From NCBI RefSeq assembly GCF_003385955.1, contig NZ_QRDW01000001.1:603893-667892 (forward strand): a DNA stretch of 64,000 nucleotides, given 5' to 3'. Position numbers and translations under genes: made by a program. The notes under the pieces were generated by a model. It worked only from the letters and a program-made list of their open reading frames with translations, was not told where the DNA came from and did no database searches. This DNA comes from Aestuariispira insulae (GTDB lineage Bacteria; Pseudomonadota; Alphaproteobacteria; UBA8366; Aestuariispiraceae). Of the stretch, positions 1-8,042 are shown piece by piece. Within the stretch, counting starts at the first letter, position 1. Each line of letters starts with the position of its first letter.

Positions 1-2
1 TA

Positions 3-398
3 TCCATGCAGGCCCTCAGCCTTGATGATATCGAGCATCGGATACTCCGCCCGATCTGGCAGGATCCGCGCCTGCATTACGCGGTTAACTGTGCCTCCCT
101 TGGCTGTCCGGATCTATTTAGGGAAGCCTTTGATGCCGACAGGCTCGACGAACAGTTGGACCGGGCCGCCAGCAATTTCATCAACCATCCCCGCGCTGTT
201 CACCTTGAGGGAGGCGATCTGGTGGTCTCCAGCATCTATCACTGGTTTTCGGAAGATTTCGGCGCCAGTCAACAAGAGGTCATACGTCATATCAGGACCT
301 ATGCCGCGCCGGCCCTTAAAAACAGCCTGGCGGCCTATGAACGATGGAACCGGCATCAATATGACTGGCGTTTGAACGACTCTTCCCCCCAGCCCTGA
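3..398 (+). CDS. DUF547 domain protein, C-terminal part (cut by window edge)
   Basis: The reading frame is already open at the left edge and ends at 398, so only about 131 C-terminal residues are visible. The stretch HYAVNCASLGCPDL is characteristic of DUF547 proteins, which are usually secreted or periplasmic and have no established biochemical role. The visible part carries the conserved Asn-Cys and Gly-Cys-Pro residues and the later IYHWFSEDFG block. An ATG at 6 exists but lies inside the domain, so the true start is outside the window. The family call is good; function is unknown. Confidence 0.8.
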   Translation, partial: SMQALSLDDIEHRILRPIWQDPRLHYAVNCASLGCPDLFREAFDADRLDEQLDRAASNFINHPRAVHLEGGDLVVSSIYHWFSEDFGASQQEVIRHIRTYAAPALKNSLAAYERWNRHQYDWRLNDSSPQP

Positions 399-447
399 CG
401 GTCATTCCTTCGCACTATTTTAATAAATAGCCCCCTATAATTTGACC

Positions 448-978
448 ATGTTGACCTCACAGACGATCAATCATTCCGGACAATTGGCAGATGACAAACT
501 TCGCCTGCTCTACGATTATTGGCAGAGCCTGGCGACCAATTTCAGCTTGCCGCGCGCAGACCATTTCGATGTTTTCGAAGTGCCCGCCGCTGTTTTTCCA
601 AAGATTTTCTATGCCGATATCCTGCGCGGCCCGAAGGATGGACAATTGGATTTCCTGCAGCGGCTGACCGGCATAGAGCTGGATCGAGCCTACGGAAAAT
701 CACTGAATAACAAACGCCTGACCGAATTGACCGATCTGGGAACGGCTCCCCTGATACAGGAACTCAGGCGTGTTGTTTTCTCTGCCACGCCGCGCTATTC
801 TGAGGGGGCATCCCTCGCACCCGATCATCATTATGACCGGGCCTGCCGGATTGTCTGTCCCCTTGTCAATGCCGAGGGGGCCGTGACCCAGTTGATTGGC
901 GCCGTCCGCTATTATTGGAACGGCACCGTTCTTCCCCCCTCACAATCCGCTTCGTCATACATCACTGCCACCGCTTGA
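448..978 (+). CDS. PAS_5 family protein
   Basis: A 176-residue soluble protein. The layout LYDYWQSL...PRADHFDVFEVP...FPKIFYADIL followed by YGKSLNN matches the PAS_5 (PF07310) pattern, a PAS-like sensory fold common as a stand-alone protein in Rhodospirillales and relatives. No output domain is fused, so the ligand and partner are unknown. ATG 448 is taken as the start; an in-frame TTG at 442 would add two residues, and neither has a clear ribosome binding site. It lies between a DUF547 gene and a small secreted protein on the same strand, with no obvious operon partner. Family assignment is from sequence pattern only. Confidence 0.7.
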   Translation: MLTSQTINHSGQLADDKLRLLYDYWQSLATNFSLPRADHFDVFEVPAAVFPKIFYADILRGPKDGQLDFLQRLTGIELDRAYGKSLNNKRLTELTDLGTAPLIQELRRVVFSATPRYSEGASLAPDHHYDRACRIVCPLVNAEGAVTQLIGAVRYYWNGTVLPPSQSASSYITATA

Positions 979-1086
979 CAGCGCCCCGGTCAAACAGGTT
1001 AAATTCTCCTGGGGATTGAGATTGGCCTGACCAAGTCTACTAAAACTCCTGATCAAGAAGAGTCGGTTGGACAAATGGGGGCCCAA

Positions 1087-1653
1087 ATGACCGTAAGATA
1101 TATTGGCGTCATATTCATGACTGCCTTGCTGCTGGCACGGCTGCCGGTTTCCAACGCTAAGGCTGGGGATAGCAGATCCCATTTCGTACCGCCGAATGGC
1201 TGGAATGAGATTTCTCACAGCAACAAAGATGATCGGCAGGAAACACTTTACCTGCCGGAAGGGCAAACGCCCGGCAATTGGTCACAGATGATTACCCTGA
1301 TCAAATTGAAAGATAACAGTGAAGAAGCCATGCACAGCCTGGTCGATCAAACCATGCGCCAGGCCATGCTGCTCTGTAAGGAACCACCTTTGACCCGTGG
1401 TCGCTTCCGCAACGGAACAGGACTGGAAGATGGCTATATTGCAGAAACCGCCTGCGATAAAACCGGGGCAGATATCAATGACAAAAACCCCGCTCTGAAC
1501 AGGGAATTACTGAGGATTTTCGTCGATCAGCGCAAAGATGGCATCATCATGCTCAAATACAATTGGCGACATGCGAGAATTTCCGCTCGAAAACGTTTTG
1601 ACGACCCTGCCCAACTCAACAGTTTTTCCAATGTCATTGAGGATTTGCGCTGA
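1087..1653 (+). CDS. hypothetical secreted protein
   Basis: 188 residues; I do not recognise a family. The first 20-25 residues form a signal peptide (hydrophobic VIFMTALLLARLP run, then a small-residue cleavage region), so the mature protein should be periplasmic. The mature part holds two cysteines (in LLCKEP and ETACDK) that could form a disulfide. ATG 1087 is chosen because a GGGGG stretch sits five bases upstream; ATG 1075 lies before that site. The start of the mature part (FVPPNGWNEI) resembles small periplasmic proteins that begin with a VPPGW-like motif. Function unknown. Confidence 0.65.
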   Translation: MTVRYIGVIFMTALLLARLPVSNAKAGDSRSHFVPPNGWNEISHSNKDDRQETLYLPEGQTPGNWSQMITLIKLKDNSEEAMHSLVDQTMRQAMLLCKEPPLTRGRFRNGTGLEDGYIAETACDKTGADINDKNPALNRELLRIFVDQRKDGIIMLKYNWRHARISARKRFDDPAQLNSFSNVIEDLR

Positions 1654-1676
1654 CCCCGTTATCGGTGACAGCACTA

Positions 1677-1892
1677 TCAGAAACTGAAACCTCTGGGAAT
1701 TAACACCACATCCTTGTCACCAAGCTTTTCCCATACCTCCCAGGATAATCGATAGGTGGTGTGGCAATGGGTGCAGCGCCAATCGGTTTCTTGCACGTCC
1801 GGATCACTGCTGATGGGTTCGCTTGGCATCCCGCAAATCCGACAACGCAACATTTTTTCCAGCCCACGCAGATTGTTTTTTCGGATCTGCAT
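1677..1892 (-). CDS. small zinc-finger-like protein
   Basis: 71 residues on the minus strand. Two Cys pairs, CRICGM and CTHCHTTY, are spaced like a zinc ribbon, so it probably binds one zinc ion. The start at 1892 is chosen because AAGGAG lies just upstream of that ATG; the more distal ATG at 1910 would place this Shine-Dalgarno inside the coding region. The rest is polar with a tryptophan-rich middle (LSWEVWEKLG). It is convergent with the secreted-protein gene ending at 1653. A role in nucleic-acid or protein binding is a guess from the fold type. Confidence 0.6.
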   Translation of the reverse strand: MQIRKNNLRGLEKMLRCRICGMPSEPISSDPDVQETDWRCTHCHTTYRLSWEVWEKLGDKDVVLIPRGFSF

Positions 1893-1983
1893 TCCCTGTT
1901 CTCCTTGCATTAGGGCACCTTATTTTGGCGCAATACTCCTCCAATTATTGCAAGCAAACCGCATGCCAAATGAAGCATATCGA

Positions 1984-2019
1984 CAAAAACACCCCCGCCA
2001 TGCTGCACCATGGCGGGGG
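1984..2019 (-). terminator. rho-independent terminator (minus strand)
   Basis: A perfect 11-bp inverted repeat (CCCCCGCCATG at 1992-2002, CATGGCGGGGG at 2009-2019) with a six-base loop. Read on the minus strand it is followed by TGTTTTTG. It lies downstream of the small minus-strand gene 2156-2374 and supports transcription in that direction. Confidence 0.7.
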
Positions 2020-2155
2020 ATCAAGCTAACCAAGGAATTTCGGGAGCATTCCAAACCCACAGAGCCCCCACTAGACTGAATGATAGTCTAGGATTGGATT
2101 GGTTAAAAAAGAGATAACGATTAGTGGAATTGATGGATTAAAAATCTACCAATGG

Positions 2156-2374
2156 TTAATCCGTGGACGGCAACACCATTTCAAACTGTTGCTTATCAAA
2201 AAGGCCGGGACCAACCAGGGAGACGTTCGCTTCGGTCGGTACGGACCTCAACAAGCGACGCGCAGCATTGGCAAGGCCCGCCGTCGACGAAGGTTCAGCT
2301 TCACCAAGCCTTTTTTCCAATTCCCGCAGCACCGCTGCCGCATCCTCTATCCAGAGCTGTGTTTGTATATCCAT
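2156..2374 (-). CDS. hypothetical small protein
   Basis: 72 residues, no family recognised. The N-terminal half is an amphipathic acidic helix region (VLRELEKRLGEAE) and the C-terminal half ends in a short hydrophobic stretch (VSLVGPGLF). Composition looks protein-like, while the overlapping plus-strand frames are rich in Arg/His/Pro and look like shadows. A strong hairpin with a T-run at 1984-2019 on the same strand supports a transcript here. ATG 2374 has GGG four bases upstream; ATG 2392 has no ribosome binding site. Real-gene status is likely but not certain. Confidence 0.45.
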   Translation of the reverse strand: MDIQTQLWIEDAAAVLRELEKRLGEAEPSSTAGLANAARRLLRSVPTEANVSLVGPGLFDKQQFEMVLPSTD

Positions 2375-2520
2375 GAACCCAAAATAGAACATTAAATGAA
2401 CAATTCAAATCTTTTTTCGAACACCGCCTAAAATATCCTCATGTTGGAAACCAGATATTAACCCGGTTGACGGACAATGATCGAAAAAACAGGACATGGC
2501 AGTTCCGGGCATAAACACTG

Positions 2521-4152
2521 ATGAATTTGACCCGCTTTGCGACGGGGGGAAGCACACAGGCACCAAAACCGTATGGTATTTGGTTATGCCAATTCCTTTT
2601 GGCTGGATTTATCCTATTCGCCTCCGGGCAGGCCCAGGCTGCCTCGCCGAAAGTTTTCGACGAAACCAGGGAAACGGGTTGGTCACAGCTGGTATTGGAC
2701 CTGCAACGTGAATTTTCGGAAATGGGTCTTTATTCCGGTCAGGTAAATGGCTTTCCCGACACACAGCTATTAGATGTCATCGTTAATTATCAGGAACAAC
2801 ACCGCCTGCCCGTTGATGGCCGCCCCAGCCCGGACTTATTGGACCATATTCGTACTCGAGGACGCCCGGAAAACCTGCTCAGCAACCTGAAAAAACAAAA
2901 AACCGAGGATCAGGAGTGGGCCCGCACAGCCCTCTTGAAGAACGAGGCAACGCGGGATCTCGTTTCGCTGCCAGTCCCACGGGAAGTTGCCGACCCGACA
3001 CGTAATCTCGATCGGTGCCTGACAAAGCCAACGGTAAACTGCTTGATCAATGAAGCGCTCGAAAGCGCCAAAGCGGTTAACAAACCGGAAATGCGCCAGT
3101 GGGTTTTCCGGGACATCATGAAAGCGCAATCCTATTCAGGACGGTTTGACGAGGCCCGCCTCACGATAAGACGCCTTGAGGATCCTCGTCTCATGCTTGT
3201 TGCCCTTCAGGAACAGGTCGCGGTTCTGGCCCATGCAAACCGTCTGGATGATGCCCACAAACTGGCCCACCAGATTCCCGACACCGCCACCCGGCTGAAA
3301 GCCCTTGCCGAATTGCTTGTCGCCACACCGGGAAATCGCGCCTTGACCTCGGAAATTCTGAAAACGGCAAATGCCCTGCCCGATCACCTCGATCGGATCA
3401 ACATTCTAACAACGCTCGCACCACGGATTTGGCGGGAACGCGAACCGGAAAATGCAATGATCATTCTGGATCACGCCCTCTCGGAGAGCCATTCCCTACA
3501 GGATGGCAGCGAACGTGAAAATGCACTGATCATGATTGCCGGTGCAAAAGCAGCCATGGGTGATGAAGGTGCTCTGGAACAGGCGATTTTCCGGCACGAA
3601 AAGAAAAAATCACTTCGCTATCTCGCTGTCGCACTTTGTGATCTAGCCATTCATCGTAGTCGGAATGGCAACCTGCCCTCTGCAACGGCCTTGCTCAAAC
3701 GTGCACGCGATTACCAGTCTGAAACCAAAGGATTTTCGTCCCAGTATATCCTGGCCCGGCTTGCCGAAACCGAAGCCCATTTAGGGGCGTTTCCCGCAGC
3801 CCTGACCACTGCAGGCAGCATTGAGAAAGCAAACATGAAAGCCAGAACTTATTGGTCAATTGCCATGATCATCCGAAATGGCCAGGCCAAAGGTGATCAT
3901 GATATGCAGGTCGAGATTGACCGGCTTGCGCTAGATGCGATGGCAGCAATCAAAAACGATTTTGACCGCATCACATTACTCAGCAGCATGGCGATCCAGC
4001 TTATGACCCAAGGCGACCCAATTGAAGCGACAAGGCGATTCAAAAAGGCACTTGGATTAGCGGGTAAGGTGACAAACAATTGGTGGCGTGCGCGCGCCTT
4101 TGGTCGGCTCGCACTGGTGAAAGCTAAACTCTCAGAAATAACTTTGAAATAG
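2521..4152 (+). CDS. secreted peptidoglycan-binding, TPR-like repeat protein
   Basis: 543 residues. A signal peptide or N-terminal anchor spans about residues 20-41 (hydrophobic, ending SGQAQAAS). Residues about 53-110 look like a PG_binding_1 domain (GLYSGQVNGFPD...YQEQHRLPVDGRPSPDLL), which in other proteins binds peptidoglycan. From about residue 160 to the end it is an all-helical repeat region with recurring Ala/Leu/Arg pairs such as LALDAM and RRFKKALGLAGKV, typical of TPR-like solenoids. It is therefore probably a periplasmic scaffold bound to the cell wall. It ends four bases before the convergent response-regulator gene. No catalytic motif is visible. Confidence 0.65.
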   Translation: MNLTRFATGGSTQAPKPYGIWLCQFLLAGFILFASGQAQAASPKVFDETRETGWSQLVLDLQREFSEMGLYSGQVNGFPDTQLLDVIVNYQEQHRLPVDGRPSPDLLDHIRTRGRPENLLSNLKKQKTEDQEWARTALLKNEATRDLVSLPVPREVADPTRNLDRCLTKPTVNCLINEALESAKAVNKPEMRQWVFRDIMKAQSYSGRFDEARLTIRRLEDPRLMLVALQEQVAVLAHANRLDDAHKLAHQIPDTATRLKALAELLVATPGNRALTSEILKTANALPDHLDRINILTTLAPRIWREREPENAMIILDHALSESHSLQDGSERENALIMIAGAKAAMGDEGALEQAIFRHEKKKSLRYLAVALCDLAIHRSRNGNLPSATALLKRARDYQSETKGFSSQYILARLAETEAHLGAFPAALTTAGSIEKANMKARTYWSIAMIIRNGQAKGDHDMQVEIDRLALDAMAAIKNDFDRITLLSSMAIQLMTQGDPIEATRRFKKALGLAGKVTNNWWRARAFGRLALVKAKLSEITLK

Positions 4153-4156
4153 GCCG

Positions 4157-4531
4157 TCAGGTTGCCGTAGCCGTCCGGATCACATCAGGCAACGTATCCA
4201 TACGGCTGTTTTTATTCACCCGGTACTTCGCCCCATAGCGGAAACAATCATCAACGATGTCTGTTTGATCCTCGGCGGTCAGCAAAATAACAATCGGCAT
4301 ATCACCACTTTCAAACAGGTTTTTGAGTGTCCGGATGCCGCTAAACCCCGGCATGTGAATGTCCAAAAGCAAGACATCCGGCTTCAACTGTTTGCACATG
4401 GTGAGGGCTTCTGCACCATCTGCCGCAACGCCAACAAGCTCAAACTCAGTTTGTTCAATCAGGGCGGATACAAGCTTCCTGATGACCAATTCGTCATCTG
4501 CCAAAACTATCCGAACCTTATCATTTTCCAT
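4157..4531 (-). CDS. single-domain response regulator (CheY-like)
   Basis: 124 residues, essentially one receiver domain. The acidic pocket (VLADDE), the phosphorylatable aspartate in LLLDIHMPG, the threonine in LLTAED and the lysine in KYRVNK are all present, so phosphorylation should be possible. There is no DNA-binding or enzymatic output domain, so it acts through protein contact or as a phosphate relay. ATG 4531 is preferred because GGCAGGAAT precedes it; an upstream ATG at 4552 lacks a site. It lies directly downstream of an Hpt protein gene on the same strand (67-base gap), suggesting a His-Asp relay pair. Confidence 0.85.
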   Translation of the reverse strand: MENDKVRIVLADDELVIRKLVSALIEQTEFELVGVAADGAEALTMCKQLKPDVLLLDIHMPGFSGIRTLKNLFESGDMPIVILLTAEDQTDIVDDCFRYGAKYRVNKNSRMDTLPDVIRTATAT

Positions 4532-4598
4532 GGATATTCCTGCCACCAACAACCTAAAGTTTCACGATCAAGAATAGTCCGGGAACCTTAACAACTTC

Positions 4599-5363
4599 TC
4601 AAGATAGGACCCGTTCGAACCAGTTTTCCAAACCCGTCCGGTAATCCGGCCCTTTTTCCAGGAAAGATGTGTTGTCCGGCCTTGAAAGAGCATCCAGTTC
4701 TTTTTGCGGCCTGGACGCCAGAATCAAGATCCTCGTATCTCCGATCATGGCCAAGGTCTTGAAGATCTCAGCCAATTCTATGCCCGTCATACGGTGCAGT
4801 TGCATGCTGGTCACAAACAACGCCGGCTTTAACGTCAGTCCACAATCAATGGCTTCTATAGGGGTCGAAGCGTTTGAGATGCGCAGGCCAAGCCGCGACA
4901 ACTCCTCCGACATGATTTTTGACCAGACTTTTTCGGGAATATGCAGTAAAGCCACCGATCTTTCAGGCCCGTCTTCGTCCGTGTCGGCTGCATGGGTCGG
5001 CAGTTTCCGGATCAATGCAACCGCTTTTTCCTCTCCGAGATCACGACCTGACTCAATGATCTCAGACAACACCTTGAGATAATGACCGGCTTCGGTGGAT
5101 GGAATCGGACTATCGGTGCCTAAGGGGGCAATATAATCCTCGAGGGCATGGGCAATATGGGAGACAGAGGCGAAACCGAAACTGCCAGCACTGCCCTTGA
5201 GAGAATGGACCAGCAGCTTGAAATCAGAAACCAACTGGGACGTCTCACCGTCCCCACTGTCAAATCGGCAAAGAATTTCATCCAAACTATAGAGTTTTTC
5301 CCGACAGTCCTGAAGGAATTCTCCTTTTAATTCCTCTCGGATCCGTTCCAAATCCGGCAGCAT
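4599..5363 (-). CDS. Hpt domain protein with degenerate receiver domain
   Basis: 254 residues. Residues about 10-110 form a histidine phosphotransfer domain with the phospho-acceptor His53 in LVHSLKGSAGSFGF. Residues about 135-254 align with a receiver fold but are decayed: the N-terminal acidic pair is replaced (LLHIPEK), and the phospho-aspartate position in the beta-3 strand reads FVTSMQLHRMTGIEL, with Ser where Asp is expected. The receiver part cannot be phosphorylated in the usual way and probably serves as a binding surface. With the CheY-like gene downstream it forms a likely relay module; no partner kinase lies adjacent. Hpt call firm, pseudo-receiver call good. Confidence 0.8.
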   Translation of the reverse strand: MLPDLERIREELKGEFLQDCREKLYSLDEILCRFDSGDGETSQLVSDFKLLVHSLKGSAGSFGFASVSHIAHALEDYIAPLGTDSPIPSTEAGHYLKVLSEIIESGRDLGEEKAVALIRKLPTHAADTDEDGPERSVALLHIPEKVWSKIMSEELSRLGLRISNASTPIEAIDCGLTLKPALFVTSMQLHRMTGIELAEIFKTLAMIGDTRILILASRPQKELDALSRPDNTSFLEKGPDYRTGLENWFERVLS

Positions 5364-5474
5364 TTTTTTTCCTTGTACGTTGCATTCCGGCTGCTAGGCC
5401 GGCCCCTAGGATCCATCGAATGCTTCATGATAACAAACTTCGGCCTGCTGTTCGACAGCCACTCAAAAAAATAA

Positions 5475-6278
5475 TCAGCTTCCAAACTGAATATCCACCG
5501 CATTCTCTATGATGGAATCCGAGAGGCCATAGCGTTGAAAAATGCGCGCGACTTCACCTTCGGCAAGAAGCTTTCCGTAGCTAAGGTCAAAAGCCCTGCA
5601 TACCTCCGGATCCCAAAAGCTGGCCATTTTCGGAGAGGGCTGGAACAGAGGATGCACCCGGATCGGCATTGTAGGATCGATCTTATTCTCGTTTCCCAAA
5701 ATCAAGGCATACCACCGGAAAATATTGATGTCACTGACGACCAGATCAACCCGTTTCCGGTAAAGCATCTGCACTTGGTTCAATTGGTTGGGAAGCGCCA
5801 TATAGGCATCATGCTCTTCTGCCATGCGCGCAAATTCCGGACTGATCACCTTGTGGGCCGTTTGAAAAGCCGCGATGCTGTAACCGCGCATATCATTGAT
5901 CCCACCAAGCTCGATATCCTGCTCCGCCAGTGAAGCAACAACATTCTGATAATGGATGTATGGCCGGGTCAGGCAGGCATTGGCAACCACTGGACGGGTC
6001 ACAGTCAAGATGCCGTCCAGTTGCTGACGATCGAACTCATGGACCCGTCGGTTCATAGATACAAAGCGCGATCGCATCCGGTAACCCGCATCCTCCAGAA
6101 CCGCCGCAACCAGTTCAAATTCCGCGCCTCTCTTTTCCCCCTGAAAGATATAGGGTGAGAGTGAAAACCCTATGCCAATATTCAAGGTCAACGGATCTTT
6201 TCCAGGGTCTTCTGCATTAGCAGCCGATCCCGCCACAGCCAAGAGCCACAATATGGTGCAAACGCTACGGAGCATCAT
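5475..6278 (-). CDS. periplasmic solute-binding-like protein (family 3 type)
   Basis: About 267 residues from ATG 6278. A signal peptide (SVCTILWLLAVAGSAANA) is followed by a bilobed SBP_bac_3-like fold: LNIGIGFSLSPYIF at the start, FELVAAVLEDAGY, and the hinge-region VDLVVSDINIF. No ABC permease or ATPase is adjacent, so it may be an orphan binding protein or a sensor component rather than a transporter subunit; it lies next to signalling genes. A GGGGGAAG stretch lies about 14 bases upstream of ATG 6278, rather far, and the alternative start at 6398 would put 40 non-signal residues in front. Ligand unknown. Confidence 0.65.
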   Translation of the reverse strand: MMLRSVCTILWLLAVAGSAANAEDPGKDPLTLNIGIGFSLSPYIFQGEKRGAEFELVAAVLEDAGYRMRSRFVSMNRRVHEFDRQQLDGILTVTRPVVANACLTRPYIHYQNVVASLAEQDIELGGINDMRGYSIAAFQTAHKVISPEFARMAEEHDAYMALPNQLNQVQMLYRKRVDLVVSDINIFRWYALILGNENKIDPTMPIRVHPLFQPSPKMASFWDPEVCRAFDLSYGKLLAEGEVARIFQRYGLSDSIIENAVDIQFGS

Positions 6279-6425
6279 GTTCGGATTAGTCACTTCCCCC
6301 CCATATTCGAAGAATGTGTCAGGTATAGAAAGTCTAGCAACAGCCTGTGACAGTCTATCGGGAACATGAGAAAAACGAAAGGAAACAAAACGTTCCATGA
6401 TTTTGGCTGGTGGCTGGGCACAGAT

Positions 6426-7643
6426 TTATCTCTCCTGCGCGTCCGCGCTCACTTCAGCCAATTGCCGTTTAAACTCGATGGCCGCCCGCCAAAAACCACC
6501 ATCCGCCCCATCAATGAAATGAACATGCTCGCTGGCCGCCAGGGAAAAGACCAAACATGTCATCAGCGCCTCATCTGATTCATGGGTACCAAAACAAATC
6601 TGCCCTTCGGCCCGTTCCTTTTCCAGCATGGACCGAATTTGTATGACCTGGGCCGGACTACAATCGAATACAAGGCGCAACATGTCATCAAATCGCCGGA
6701 AATCGGAATTTTCCTTCAGCTCCTGTCGATAGGCATGACCACGATAATCACCAGCTTTCAGATCAAGGAGATTACAGGCCCACTGGATCGCGCTTTCCAA
6801 CAGCAATTTGAAATATCGTCGTCGATAGGATTGATGGCCGCGGGTTGCCCGTGCTTCTGCGGCCAGGCCCTTCGGCGGCCAGCGAAAAGACAGGCTTTCA
6901 TCCGTGACCGGACTGGCATTCCGGGCATCCTCTCCCAGGATATCCTGCAAGGCCTCCATGATCCTGCGATAGACCCTGGATCTCTGTTCCGGGTCACCCT
7001 CTGCCATCGCCCGCACCAGCAGCACCAGCATCCTGCCGTTTCGGGCCTTCAGGGGCTCCCACCGGCAGGATATTCCGGTGAGATCCGGTGGACCGTCGGC
7101 CGCGCGCTCCATCACCTGGTAGCCCTGGCGACCATCATCCTCTTTGACCAATTGATCTGCAAGCTCCACCCCGCCTCCGGAAAACATGGCGAGCGGATTA
7201 CCCCGGCTCAACTCGAAGCGCGCGACCATGGCATCGGCACCACGGCGGCGAATTTCCTCCACCGGCACGAAACCGATCCTGAGTGAAAGCTTGAATTGCT
7301 CTTCAGACATGGCGCTGGTCCGGATCAGTGCCTCGCGCGCAGCGGAAACAAAGTCCGAAGGGATGATCAAAGTCGCGCCATCACCACCAAAGACATAGGG
7401 TATTTCACACCCCTTGATCACATTCAGCACCGCGGTGATACAACAGGCGCCGACCATGTTTACATCCTTATAGCGGCCTTCTTGAACCGCTATGGTGGAT
7501 TTGCGGATATCCGCCACGGCGACAACCCAATCATCCGGCACAGGGTGATAAAGCTCAGGATCGGCAACTTTTCTGAAATCGGTGAAAGCCTGCAAATCCT
7601 GATAAAAATTTTTACTGTCCGCCACAACCGATCCCTTGGACAT
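6426..7643 (-). CDS. DUF3095 domain protein
   Basis: 405 residues. The N-terminal block FYQDLQAFTDF...YHPVPDDW...VADIRKST...GRYKDVNMVGA is the DUF3095 signature. The family resembles nucleotide cyclases in its N-terminal part (VADIRKST and the FGGDGATL turn resemble a class III cyclase metal/substrate loop), but activity has not been shown as far as I know. Several starts are possible (7694 GTG, 7673, 7655 and 7643 ATG); 7643 is used because the conserved domain begins shortly after it. A cytosolic protein with no signal sequence. It diverges from the pseudo-M48 gene across about 400 bases. Confidence 0.75.
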   Translation of the reverse strand: MSKGSVVADSKNFYQDLQAFTDFRKVADPELYHPVPDDWVVAVADIRKSTIAVQEGRYKDVNMVGACCITAVLNVIKGCEIPYVFGGDGATLIIPSDFVSAAREALIRTSAMSEEQFKLSLRIGFVPVEEIRRRGADAMVARFELSRGNPLAMFSGGGVELADQLVKEDDGRQGYQVMERAADGPPDLTGISCRWEPLKARNGRMLVLLVRAMAEGDPEQRSRVYRRIMEALQDILGEDARNASPVTDESLSFRWPPKGLAAEARATRGHQSYRRRYFKLLLESAIQWACNLLDLKAGDYRGHAYRQELKENSDFRRFDDMLRLVFDCSPAQVIQIRSMLEKERAEGQICFGTHESDEALMTCLVFSLAASEHVHFIDGADGGFWRAAIEFKRQLAEVSADAQER

Positions 7644-8042
7644 TCTCAAGCTCATCCCTCTTGAATTCCCCATAACTATAACCGGACAAACCACGTGCTG
7701 ACATATAAAGCTTTGAATTCGCAGAACAATTCGTTAACAACCCCCTAACACTCTACCATTAGTAGACATTAATCTCCCAATAATACCTGTCTGATGATCC
7801 AACGATTTTTGCAGAAAACTCACCTATAAACCGCGCAAATCATAGCATTCCAAATGTGAAATAGATAAAATTCGAGCAAAATTATTTAAATTGACCCGCT
7901 CTTTGAATCGGAGGAGCATTTAATCCAATGGTTGCAACAGCGGTTAATAATGACGGCCCGCGCAGCGTTAAGAATATGAAATGCCCACCTTTTCCCTGGC
8001 AGAAAGAAATGGGCGTCCTGATAGGAAAATCGGACGGGGGTT
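7644..8042. other. intergenic region without a supported gene
   Basis: About 400 AT-rich bases between the divergent DUF3095 and pseudo-M48 genes, so it should hold both promoters. A GGAGGAG stretch near 7910 precedes an ATG at 7928, but that frame runs into the next gene out of phase and looks like a shadow. No strong hairpin or direct repeat was seen. Confidence 0.4.
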
